64,000 nucleotides of DNA from Pseudoscleropodium purum (lineage: Eukaryota > Streptophyta > Bryopsida > Hypnales > Brachytheciaceae). Shown one piece after another: positions 24,692 to 35,204 of the stretch (the stretch's first letter is position 1; every line of letters starts with the position of its first letter). Both the position numbers and the translations under genes were made by a program. The DNA lies in the NCBI GenBank assembly GCA_963969395.1, contig OZ017803.1:19902001-19966000 (forward strand). Direction: 5' to 3'. The notes beneath the pieces are model-generated. The model had not been told where the DNA came from. It made no database searches and saw only the letters and a list, made by a program, of their open reading frames with translations.

Positions 24692-27600
24692 CTAAATATC
24701 TGCATAACGCTGTACGTTGTACGCAAATGCGGACTCCTTGGCAGTGTCTGTCAAGAAGGTGGATCCAAAATTGGCGTTGAACATGGCTTTCATAGCAAGC
24801 CTCGATTGGCTTCGAAGTTCCCTCAACTCCCCCAAGATGTTGGTCTCCGCCCTCGTAATGGCAGCAGCTCTTCCATGGAACTTCCCCAGGACTTCCTTCA
24901 ACATGTTGTACCTTGCCTACATTTGCAACAAATTTAGCATGTTGGCGTGCTCGTGATCCGGTGACAATCTTTCCAGCAGGAGGTTGTAGTTTGTAGATTC
25001 GAGAGGATGACTAAGAGAGATGATACAAGATAGAGTATATCTGCTGAAATCGATACTCAGTCTCATTCTGTGTAGAGATCTCCCTCTGTTTCACAGAAAC
25101 GACACCGCCAATTCCTGCCTCTGTGAAAACCAACTAGAGTAGACAACTCTCCTTATAGCACGTTTCTGATCAGTGCTAACGAGGTTATGAGTCGAAGAGC
25201 TCAACCGTGAGTGCTTCCAACGTTGGAATGCGAGGACCAATAGTAGGAAGCAAAACTGGTGGATACTTGGAAAAAATCATAATTTCTCAATTTCTGAAGA
25301 GTGTCCACAGTTGGAAGCATGGCGATGGGTTTCCAATCTCGAAGCATGAAGACGACTTTTCAATTTACAAGGAGGTGGGTGACAACTTCCAATGTTGGAC
25401 GAGTTGTCGAAGGCATGCGAGTGCAATTGTGCTAATTGATGTGAATCTCCAACGACGGAATTGTCTACTCTGAAATTCACTACTTGAGAGTCACATACTC
25501 CAGATGCAAATTGAATCTAGCTGAGTGTCACAACCAATTGCTCTGTGATGGAGGCCTACAGCAAAGAATCGAAATAAGGAGTAAAAACATCTTTTCAGAA
25601 AATTTCCTGATTTGGATCTCAGCTACTTGCAATCTACTTTCTTTAAATACTGTACAATGCAGAAAGATTAAAGTGATGAGGACCTCAAGCTCTCGAATTA
25701 CAGCAGCAGTTCGCCACCCTGCTTTTGCTGGAGCTCTTAGATCGCTGAATAAATGATCTCCAAAGTAGAGTACCTGAGAATATACTCTCCACCCCAGGAT
25801 GATCAAGTGAGCTATTGCCTCATCAAGCAGGAAAGGGGGTACGCCAACCAGAAACAAAATTTACAGTTGCTATCCTTCCGAGGATTGGAGGATGCAATAT
25901 GCTACGATACAACACGAAGCTCTCGGAGTATAATAGGTACTACCTCAGACCCGTTCCATTTTGTGATCTCGGCGAAGTCCTTGAGGCAGCCGTGGTAGTA
26001 CACACCATGTGGCTCGAAGGATTCTACTTTTGTAAACATCAGCACATCCTTTTTGTGGTGATAAGCTCTGGAACATTCAAGTATTAACCTCAGACCTACT
26101 AGAGTTCATTTCTACAGTGGTGACAACCAAGCAGCGGACACGGAGAGTAGGGTTAGATCTTATTATCTTGTCCTCTTTTCAGTGTTGTGGTGTTCTTTTT
26201 AGACTTTTACTGATCAAGATTCATCCAATGAGGTTACGTCTTGTAATGTGAAAGTAAAGCGTGGTGATGAATATAATATTCCTTGCCAATCCCTTGACTC
26301 GACTTATTGTTTCTCGTAGCAAGGCTGTACTTTACGTCACCTAGTCCATATGCACTTGGTTTTGATCCCAATAACATGACACTTCATCTGGGGTCTTGTA
26401 AGACCAGGCTGTGACTTCTTTCTACTGACGCTTAGCTTTTCAAAGGGGTTTATTGGGTGGCAGGGAATTGAATTAATGTAGTGGAGCAAAACCTGAAAGG
26501 TCTTTGAGAATTGTAGAAGTTCGGTTTATCTGAAAGTGCGATCACCACATCAAACAGATCCCTCCAATCTTCGGCTTTGCCTGTTTCCTGTGTCATGCCC
26601 AGATTAAAAATTGTTAACTTTTGTGGTACTTTGTCTGCAGAGATCGTTTACAGGGCTATTCAACGCCAATGGATGTTTTCTTCTAAGAGGAGGTGGGTTC
26701 TAGGGTTCCAGACACGTGCAAATCTCCCTTCTCAATGTAGTAGAAGTAACTCACCTGAAAGAGGAAGCGCATGCCACCATCAACGAACGGAAAGGGTGAA
26801 TTGGTCAAAATAAACAACTTTTTCCCTCTTTGTTTCAACGTATGCAGCATCTCTATCACTTTTGACTGCATCCAAAAGAAGTGTGGTGATAAGGATTAAC
26901 AAGGGAACAGAGTATGCAACATGTACACCAGTAGAAAACCCGAAGTTCCAGAGGTATTCTACAAAATCTTATCACGTAACAATGGTCAGTGCTTTCGCCA
27001 GAAATCCATTAAGATCGTTGCAATTGGCACAATTGAAGGCGGCTAATTTTTCTAAAATACTGCTGTTTTTTTTTGTTCTAGTGGCGTTGCAACAAATTCA
27101 GTTGATGCCTCATGATCTAGGTCTGTTATCGTTTATATCGCAATGCACGTAGATGGGGAAGCTCACATTCTTTTGCAGGTACTTGGCTGGGTCGCTCAAG
27201 ATTTCCGGTGCAGGTTTCCACTCCTGTGGATAAACTCAATGCACTTTTGGACATCTTCATACACGTACGCACAATCAAAGTCCAGCCTCTCGTTCACGAA
27301 GTGTTGAATCACATCCGCCAAGAGGCATACCTGCACCCTCCTCATTTTCTCTTCCTGTTTATATTCAACAGCCCTGGAGGTTTGCAGCAGATGCAACAAG
27401 TTTCGACTTGTGATTAGGTCTATACCTCACTCAGGCAGAAGAGGTCCATCAGGGGTACAAGATTGCGCATGTTCTCCGTGCTCACATGCTTCCCAGGGTA
27501 AGAAACCTCCAACTCATCGTCATCTAACTGCAAATAGGTGATGCTCTTGTCTTAGCCAATGTTATAGTGTAGTGAAACAATTGGTTTTCATTGTACATGG

Positions 27601-28770
27601 GATTGGACCCTACCCTGCGTCGGCCGAAAAAGCAGCCTCCGGGCTGGACCGAGTGCAAAAAGTCCAATTTCAGCTGGTATCCCATTTTCTTGTCGTAGTA
27701 CAAACCTCGGATGGGGAAATTTGCATCATACTGGAAACTTAAGCAGGAATCCGGATATTTGTGCTGTTTGATATACACACAGAAGTGGTTCTGTTAAAGC
27801 TTGAGCACAGAAGCCACCGATGAGGTGAGGTGATGAAGTAAGTAGTTGTCGTTATCTTAGCTTATTTCAGTATTGTTTCAGGAACCTTTGTAGAGTATCA
27901 TAAAGATTCCTCTTGCCAATCACTTTGACCGCAGAGAGACCTCTGACTCCATGAATCATGAGGAAGATTCTCCTTATTATGTTACCTATAAGTCCTTGAA
28001 TCGATCTATTTTTACTGGAAACTTGTTCAATGCAAAACAAATGTTTGTCAGCTCTGTGAACTCACCTCTTCCACAAGATGGTTTCTCGCGAGTTCGTAAA
28101 TGATGTGTTGCAATGCAGGTTTGTAGTGCGCCAAAGTGTAGTCATAGTCAAATCCGTAGACATTAGTCTTTGCAAGGCGCACATTATGGTTTGCATAATC
28201 ACCTGCTTCGAAAGAGGAGACTGGATTTCGTTACGAACAGCTGCTCGCGCTCGCTTTCGTGTGCCATGAAGATAAGACCTCTAGATGAATGGATGAGTCA
28301 TCAAAACCACTTGCTGTATCCCTTTGTGTACAGGATTGGTTACTCAATACTCGATCATGAAAGACACTTGCTGGGTTCATTTATGTCCTGGTTTGGTTAC
28401 TCAATTTACGGAGTCATGAAAAGACATTATAAAGAATGGGGAGAGGCTGAGTACCGCAAGGATTCATCTTCGGCAAATCTGCAAGCTGCTCGTGAAGGCT
28501 TGAAAACAACTTCCTGACCCGCTCAAACTCCGTCTTGAGCTCGACCACATTCCCAATGGCAAGCTCCCCGGGTTTACGAGCAAAGTGGCCTTCTCTTTCC
28601 ATTGGGGACAGACTGATGGACCGGTCCTGGGTCCTCCGAACACGGCTGAAGGGATCCCCCATCTTCACACATCCATTACCAACCTTGCCTTGCGCAGCCA
28701 TGACTGCCAATCTGTCTCGGGGCTCTGTTTGGGAAGCTTGTGTACGCTGTGCACACATACACATCCCCAT
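24692..28770 (-). CDS. HAD-IG family 5'-nucleotidase (NT5DC-like), frameshifted
   Basis: Ten exons were rebuilt: 28770-28455, 28202-28066, 27790-27614, 27527-27426, 27330-27167, 26865-26755, 26587-26493, 26067-25944, 25773-25684 and 24916-24692. They encode a HAD-superfamily 5'-nucleotidase domain protein. Visible motifs are the nucleophile loop [11 protein letters not shown] (exon 2), FPIRGLYYD (3), LMDLFCLSE (4), [10 protein letters not shown] and VDGGMRFL (6), WRDLFDVVI (7), YYHGCL (8), [11 protein letters not shown] and KAGWRTAA (9), and [13 protein letters not shown] (10). Every junction keeps frame. The exception is inside exon 5, where HRSGNLHR should run into [13 protein letters not shown]: one G is missing near 27205, so the exon is 164 rather than 165 nt and reads into TGA. 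The N-terminus is uncertain (28770 or the ATG at 28701). The last exon is modelled from an acceptor ending ATGTAG. It is either a young pseudogene or an assembly error. Confidence 0.85.
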
Positions 28771-28932
28771 TGAAGTGGAATGGCTAGCTAGCTTGGCACT
28801 ATTACACAGAAGAAGGGCTCCGAAGAAGGGAGAGAGATAATATGGAAGTTCATTGAAGTGGAAGGGCTAGCTTGGCTCTACTACTACACAGAAGAAGGAC
28901 CCGGAAGAAGGGAGAGGGAGATTATGGAAGTG
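28768..28932 (+). repeat. 82-83 bp tandem duplication at the 5' end of the nucleotidase gene
   Basis: Two adjacent copies start CATTGAAGTGGAA (28768 and 28851) and end TATGGAAGT. They differ by small indels. The first copy begins at the minus-strand ATG (28770-28768) proposed for the nucleotidase, so the duplication lies in its leader or promoter. Confidence 0.8.
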
Positions 28933-29537
28933 GAAACGGAAGTGACCCACTCTGGAGCTGCTGCTTCTTCGGCAATTATGAAAGGGAATTTTTTACCTAG
29001 TTTTAGAAACTATACATTGCCTGAGGTAATAGCCTTAGAGCCTTTTACCATTTTTAATATGGTTAAGCCATTTCAATGTTGGATTCTGTGACATGAAATT
29101 TTTTTATTTTTTTATCATTTACTCAACCCTAGGAGTTCTTCTAAGTGCACACATATTAGATTTTATTTTTCTATTTACAATCCAAGCTATGGCTTTACAT
29201 GAATTTTACTAAATCATTTTAGTGATGACTTCTCCAAGCTGGATAAGTTAAAAAGAATCCTTTCTATGGGCCTATCTCCATTTGGCAAATCAACCATAGA
29301 GATTTAATGGATTTTAAACTTGTTACATGCAGGAACTTCTATGGTCTATAACATCATAGATTGTCATTCAAATTATTTTGAATTAAGGCGGGAATGACAT
29401 GGGGCTAAATCCTCCCACCCACCCACTATGGGTGGCGCCTAATTTAGTAATCACTCTAGCTATGTAGTGGGTAGTTATTACTCACATACATCTTTAATCA
29501 CCTATGGAGTGTTGTTTTCCCTCCCACAATCTAAGGC
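28933..29537. other. Intergenic
   Basis: A frame open through the tandem repeat continues to 29091 (MEVETEVTHSGAAASS...), with no recognised family. The rest holds nothing identifiable. Confidence 0.4.
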
Positions 29538-29661
29538 TATATTAGCTTCTTGGTCTTCCATTAGCATTCCTCTCTTGTTTGCAAGTGCCACAATTCACTG
29601 TGGTGTGAGTTTGGAGATAGTTTGTGTGCAAGTCTTGAGCTTCTAGGGTGAAGAAGGAGGA

Positions 29662-29793
29662 ATGGCAAAGGTCTCTTTGGCTTTGGTGTTTGGGATTATG
29701 TTGCTACTTTGTTACCTTGTGTTTTCAATTAACTATGTTTTTTATGTGATTTGTTGGGTTTGTGACATAGATAGCAATCGGCTTCAGTTGTAG
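29662..29793 (+). CDS. Candidate small secreted or membrane protein, unassigned
   Basis: A 43-codon frame starts MAKVSLALVFGIMLLLCYLV, a convincing signal peptide or membrane anchor, with a purine-rich leader (GAAGGAGGA) before the ATG. A TATA-like TATATTA sits at 29538-29544, about 120 bp upstream. A second open segment from a possible acceptor (ACAG, exon from 29854) reads DEAEPSNPTLPIEDSW and stops at 29987, so the gene may be two-exon. The join is unproven, and I do not recognise the family. Confidence 0.3.
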   Translation: MAKVSLALVFGIMLLLCYLVFSINYVFYVICWVCDIDSNRLQL

Positions 29794-30207
29794 ACACATG
29801 TTGCATCCTCACTCACACTATATTGGTTTGTTTTGTGTTTGGGACGGGTACAGATGAGGCTGAGCCTTCAAATCCAACTCTTCCGATTGAAGATTCATGG
29901 AGCATTTTTTTCATGTACATGGAGTCCTTTTTGGACTCTTCCTTCTCTTGTGCTGTTACTTTACTATTAGATATGGATGAGATGTAATGTACTTGTGATT
30001 CTTATGGAAAGTCTGAGGACTCATATGTATCCATAAGGATCTTTTCTTTTCCTAGATGTCTATTCCAAAGTGATATTTGTGAAACAAAAGGCCACAGTTC
30101 TTTGATTTGGTTTATGATTTGATGTAAAGCTGATATGACTCATTTTTAGCAAGAAGTTAGGTTATTGAAAAAGTGAACCCTGTGTAGGGGTGTTTCAGTA
30201 AAAGTAC

Positions 30208-30302
30208 CTTCTTCTTCCCCCGAGGAAGCACGTGGGGTGAGCTCTACGGAGCAGAGACCGAACGCCCATACGCTCAGCTTCTTCCGCAGCAGTCGGTACG
30301 CT
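30208..30302 (-). CDS. GC-rich candidate exon, unassigned
   Basis: A short GC-rich island on the minus strand reads MGEAYRLLRKKLSVWAFGLC and continues to a run of glutamates. It has a possible acceptor (CCAG) just before it and a possible donor (GTACTT) at its end. The piece SVWAFGL..VEL faintly recalls the DVWAFG segment of protein kinases, but it is too short to call. It could be a captured gene fragment. Confidence 0.2.
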
Positions 30303-30370
30303 TCGCCCATGCCTGGAATTTTTGAAACTTTCAGATTAGGGCACTACACTTGTAAAAACTTCGTGAAGTT

Positions 30371-30565
30371 CGAAAATTCTGGTTTAGGCTCATGATCCGC
30401 TTGCCTTCTTCAATTTCAGGCACAGCCCGAGAATTCTGGTTTAGGTTCATGATCCGCTTGCCTTCTTCGTGTCGCAACATAATTTCAATCACAACCCGAG
30501 AATTTTGGTTCAGGATCATGGGCTTCTTGCCTTCTTCGTGTTACAACATAATTTTAATCACTTCC
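30371..30565 (+). repeat. Three tandem units of 57-69 bp
   Basis: Units begin CGAGAATTCTGGTTTAGG and contain TGATCCGCTTGCCTTCTTC; they start at 30371, 30428 and 30497. Read on the minus strand they give a repeated EEGKRIMNLNQNSR peptide, which I take as incidental. Confidence 0.8.
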
Positions 30566-31161
30566 TCAAAGTTTTCAATGTGTTCTGATAATGCATTTTA
30601 GATTCTGTGGAATAAGATGCTTTCCATAATGGAGATGTTCGCAATTTTGAACCCTAGAAAGTTCAATGTTGAACTCGTTTCCCATGTGATTGATTGTTGC
30701 CAGTTTCCCCTTGAGTGAGTGAGCCTTGACTTGACCTCTTGGTAATCCTTATAACATGATAATCACTGCTTGGGGTCTTGGTGAATGTTGTGATTGGCCA
30801 CTCCAGCGTGGTCTAATACTCACTGATACTGATAAATATATATATATAATTCAGGCTATGTTTCTAATTGCAGACATTGGATGATATGTTGATTTTCAAT
30901 CTGAGAGAAGTTCTTCGTATGTGGTGCCAGCGATTCGGTAGGTGCTGTCGATGAATTGGTGACCTCATCTTCTCAAATGGAAAGGTTTGTTATTGTGTTA
31001 TCAGCGGTTGCTTAATCTCTTGGATGTGTATTGCCCTTGGGCGAGAAGTATTTGTGGGACTCAGTACCACTGTGGTTGGATGCAAAATCTTCAGACTGTC
31101 GATTTGAAACAGCTTCACAACCTTCCTGATCGATGTCGTAATCGGCATCACATTACTCCAA
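30566..31161. other. Intergenic
   Basis: Nothing recognised. A (TA)n run lies near 30835-30848. Confidence 0.45.
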
Positions 31162-31381
31162 GATCAGGGAAATACAACAACAGATTTAGGGTTACGTTGT
31201 GCAGCTATTTCAAAGTCGTGTTATTGAATTATTCAAACTGATTCCACAAAACCTAAATTGTGGGTTGGCATGATCGGGGAAATACAACAGCAGATCTAGG
31301 GTTACGTTGTGCAGCTATCTCAAAGTCGTGTCATTGAATTATTCAATCTGATTCCACAAAACCTAAATTGTGGGTTGGCGT
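31162..31381 (+). repeat. 110-bp tandem duplication
   Basis: Two nearly identical units (starts 31162 and 31272) share GGGAAATACAACA, TTAGGGTTACGTTGTGCAGC or its variant, and AAAACCTAAATTGTGGGTTGG. The high similarity suggests a recent event. Confidence 0.85.
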
Positions 31382-31860
31382 TCAGTGGAGTCAATCAAAT
31401 TTTTTGGCGAAGACGTAGTACGCCAACGATTTCATGCTCTCCGTGTTCTCAACGAGGGCTCTGTGCAGGTTTGGAAACCATGCCTGCAGGAAATTGTTGC
31501 ACGGTCTGACAAATAGCACTTTGGAAAACTCAGTTGGATTCAGTTAAAGCAAGAAATGGTCAATTTACAATCAATCTAGCTATCATTGGTACATTGTGAA
31601 TGATTGAGTCTTAGTAGCAGCAAGCATTCGAAGAAGACTTTTCGTGTGCAAGTTCGGATCCGTTTTAGTGAGAAAAGAGGGGTGTGGCAGGGTTACTAAA
31701 GGCTTCCCAATAAGTTAAAACACTTCTTGCTATGAAGAGCAAGGGTTGTTCATCACCTCCAAGGGAATTCATCAAATCTAGGTTTTCATGTCAAATTTAA
31801 TTTTATCCAATGCATCTTTGGATCCACATTCCCTCGACATTTCCATCACCTTAAGACTAC
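31382..31860. other. Intergenic
   Basis: No recognised gene. It lies between the tandem duplication and the LINE remnant. Confidence 0.4.
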
Positions 31861-32235
31861 CTAGACTCTCTTAGGAGGCTTGTCTCTATGGATCATTTGG
31901 GTCTCTTACAATAGCAAGGTCTTCAACCAACGTAGGTGGCCTCTAGAGTTTATTTAGACCTCTCTTTGGGAGGCTTTGTTAAATTTTGGCTATGCAGCGT
32001 AATTGAAGGCGCAATTAGCTATTAGACATCAACCTCAACACATAGAAAATATTTGGCAAAAATTCAATAGTATTTGGACTCTCTCCCCTACTTTAGCTCA
32101 TAGGAATGGGAACCATATTATTTGGTCTAAGAATCCTCCTCCTCCTTGCACCTTTAAGTAGTTTCTTTTGATTTTTGTCCGGCCTTTGGCTTGGCTGTTG
32201 TTTGTTTGAAGTTTTTTTAATGCAATGGTTTTTCC
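31861..32235 (+). mobile_element. LINE (L1-type) 3' end remnant
   Basis: One plus-strand frame from 31883 reads SLWIIWVSYNSKVFNQRRWP, then NHIIWSKNPPPPCTFK. This resembles the C-terminal part of plant L1 LINE ORF2: a tryptophan-rich segment with WxxRNxxVFN, then an IWKPPPxGxxK junction. The frame is broken by three stops (near 31955, 32000 and 32159), so the copy is dead. It is 3'-only, as LINE copies usually are. Confidence 0.5.
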
Positions 32236-32659
32236 ATTTCTTAAAAAAGAAGAGCAAGGGTTGAATGAAAGCTTTGGATGATTTGTTGGACTTTATGGAA
32301 ACCCCCTTCACATTTAGTTTTCTATGATTTGAATTCAAAGAATTGGAACACCGTGCAAGTTTGAGGTACAACATCAAAATGCATTGTTGACTCAAACTAG
32401 CTTTCCTTGCTTAGAAAGGATCGGAATCCTAGTGGCATGAAATGCTCAAAACAAATATAATTCATATTTATTTGGTAAGAGAAAAGTCAATTCAAACTTA
32501 GATGAAAAAGAATTAAATTTTCAAAAGGAAGTAAAGAGTAAATTAATTGAAGGAAACAATCTTCTTTGACAAATCATATCTTGGAGGTAGTTGGAGTTGA
32601 AGCTAGACCAAAAGGTTGTTGAAATTTAATGATTGTGAAGCCCCTCAAAGCTAGAATGG

Positions 32660-32885
32660 TTTGGTCTGAAATGACCCTAAACTACCTTAGGTGATGGAGC
32701 AAGTGGTAGGGGTCTCCAAGTGTATTCATGAGGTTATTGGTTTGATTCCCTGTGTTGACTTTGCTTGCATGGTGGGCTTGTGTTCTAATGGGGTGCCCAT
32801 GGCATATAATTCTAGTTAAAATCTGGTTGTCATGGATGTTGTGGTGTATCAATCCTTGTTGCAACCCTTGAAACTAAATAAATAA
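32660..32885 (+). mobile_element. tRNA-derived SINE
   Basis: An A-box-like stretch (GGAGCAAGTGGTAGGGG, about 32695) and a B box GGTTTGATTCC (about 32738) are spaced as in tRNA-derived SINEs. The tail ends in AAATAAATAAAA. Flanking direct repeats AAAGCTAGAATGG (32647-32659) and AAAGCTAAAATGG (32886-32898) fit a 13-bp target duplication with one mismatch. Confidence 0.6.
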
Positions 32886-33016
32886 AAAGCTAAAATGGGT
32901 GACTATGTTAAGTGAAATAAAACCCTTTCAACTAGCATGGATGTATCAAGCTGCACCCCTTGAAGGGTGTATGTTTCAAAAGCTAAATAAAAAGCTAAAA
33001 TGGTTGGCCGTGTTAA

Positions 33017-33928
33017 CCCCTAAAGGACCAAGGTCTTTGTCCTACCAAAAAACACTTAAAACTGCCATTTCTATAGCAAAAGAAAAAAAAAATTTAATTG
33101 TTTTTTTTTTCACATCTAACAATAGGATCTTTTACCTAAATAGTATGTGAATATGTGGAAAAAGTTTCAAAATTTTTGACCGCATAGATTGCAAGATATC
33201 TGTAGTTAAAGAAGAAAAAACAAGTTTTTCAATACATTGCGGGGCTAGATTTTTTTACTTTGAACATTTTTAACTTAAATTTTTTGCACTACTGGGTTTT
33301 GAGCTTTAAATATTTATGGTGTAAAATTGAGTTGAAAATCTAGAAAAAAAAATAATTTAAAAAAACTTAATTTTTATTCTTTAAAAAATTGCTAAGTAGA
33401 AGTAGGTACGAGATAGAAGGAAAATTATTAATATCTCTAAAATGGAATTAAAATGCACTAATCCCAATGGTGAGATTGTTCTAGCAAGCAAGACAAACCA
33501 TGTGAAACTTCTTTTTTTTGAAAAATTGTAAAAATTGCATTCAGAAATGAATCCTACAAGTTATTTTTTCAAAAAGATGCTTTAATTGCCCGAAAAACAA
33601 GTTTGTCCATAACTTTCTCATAAAAATCCAAATGTAATGAATCGAATCTTTCCATATACACAAAATTATAATCTATGAAGAAAAAAAAAATTTAATTTAA
33701 AATTTTAATTTTTGAAATTTTTTTGTTGCCCTTTGTCCCTTGTTTTGAGCTTATTTAGGCATAACTTTTGTTCCCATGTACCGATTGGAAAAAAATTATA
33801 TTCCCATGAAGCTAATCAATTTTATTATTTTCAAAAAAAAGTTTCAAAAAATTAGAAAAGAATTTCACCCCGTAGGTAGTTGCCCCAAAACCCATTTGTC
33901 CCCCAAAGGAACAATGGTCCTTTAGGGG
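33017..33928 (+). mobile_element. TTAA-flanked TIR element, copy 4
   Basis: A 912-bp element. TTAA (33013-33016) precedes CCCCTAAAGGACC, and the right end GGTCCTTTAGGGG precedes GTAA (33929-33932), a one-base-decayed TTAA. The terminal inverted repeat is about 14 bp (CCCCTAAAGGACCA). The interior matches the copies at 18012, 18896 and 48541. A nearby unoccupied copy of the flanks exists at 32886-32953. No transposase frame is present. Confidence 0.82.
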
Positions 33929-33932
33929 GTAA

Positions 33933-35204
33933 GTAAACAAAGCCCTCTCAAGTGGCATGGATGTATGAAGTGTCAATTTGTTTCTTCAATTCCTCCTTGG
34001 CAAAGGCTCACCTATAACAAGTAAAAGACTTTGATGATGGTCACTTGGTTTTTTTTGTGGACTCTTGAAGAAGCCACTCTTTTTTCATCTTTACAAACAT
34101 TGTGACATAGTTGTAATCTTGTAAAGTTCAACTATTCATCCAATTATTTATCCTTGGAATCTTGTTGTGAAAAGGGGAGGTCTTCTACATTAGTTTGACT
34201 TCCAATGAATACTTTTGCAACATTTTAAACCAATTATTCACACGATAATGAAAAGGGATGATTTCCAGAGTTACATATTTGTCCTTTAAGGGTTCACTAT
34301 GTTTTCAGAAATACCTTATAAAGTAGCTTTATCTATAATTGTCACCTCTAAAATCTTGAAAAATCTTTAAAGGTGATTAGATGTGATTACAAGGATGTAT
34401 TACATTTGAATATTAGCCCCTAGTGTTGGTAATAGGTGCATTTGTAGGCGGCTCTTTTTTATAGTGTCCAAATAATACATTCGAAAGTGCAAAACCCTTA
34501 AATTCATGATTGTAAATGTTGCTACCTTAATAACCGGTTATAGTTATGTATTTATAATCATTTATAATAATCTTATTTAATTATATTCACTTCATATACA
34601 AACTCATGAGCTTTAAAGAAGAATTTTATTAATTCATCACATTGAAAGTTCTTTTAATGTTGAATCATGTTTTTGAATTAAATATCAAATTTTTATTTTT
34701 ATTTAAATCATGAGACATTTGAAAATTCTAGAAATTATATAAAATATTTCTATATTCTTATGGTTTTAAGGGGCACTCCAGGAATGAATTTTTAAAATGT
34801 CATTTAGAAGTTATATTTAGGGCAATGATAATTCATTTAATAAGAGTGCAAAAATTGAGAAACTTTTAATATATCATCCTCTAAAGTATTTTTTATTCTA
34901 CCTCTTGTAGAATCGTGTAACTTTGGAACCTAGATAAAAAATTGAATTTTTATCTTTTAATTAATTTAAATTAAAATTGGTTGCAATTTGATGAATATTT
35001 TTCAAGACTCATTTTTATCCCATGTACATTACTTGTACCACAATATATCCAAAGTTAAAAATAATTTTTCAAGATGTCAAAAGTTACTTTCCCATTAAAA
35101 AAATTCAAACAACAATTTTGATTCTTTTTTTACAACCATTATGCACTTCCATGTGTAGGTTTGACTAATGTTTATCTTTTTTTGCAAAGTTTGACTGAAT
35201 TTTG
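33933..35204. other. Intergenic, AT-rich
   Basis: Nothing recognised apart from the repeated flank of the preceding element. Confidence 0.45.
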
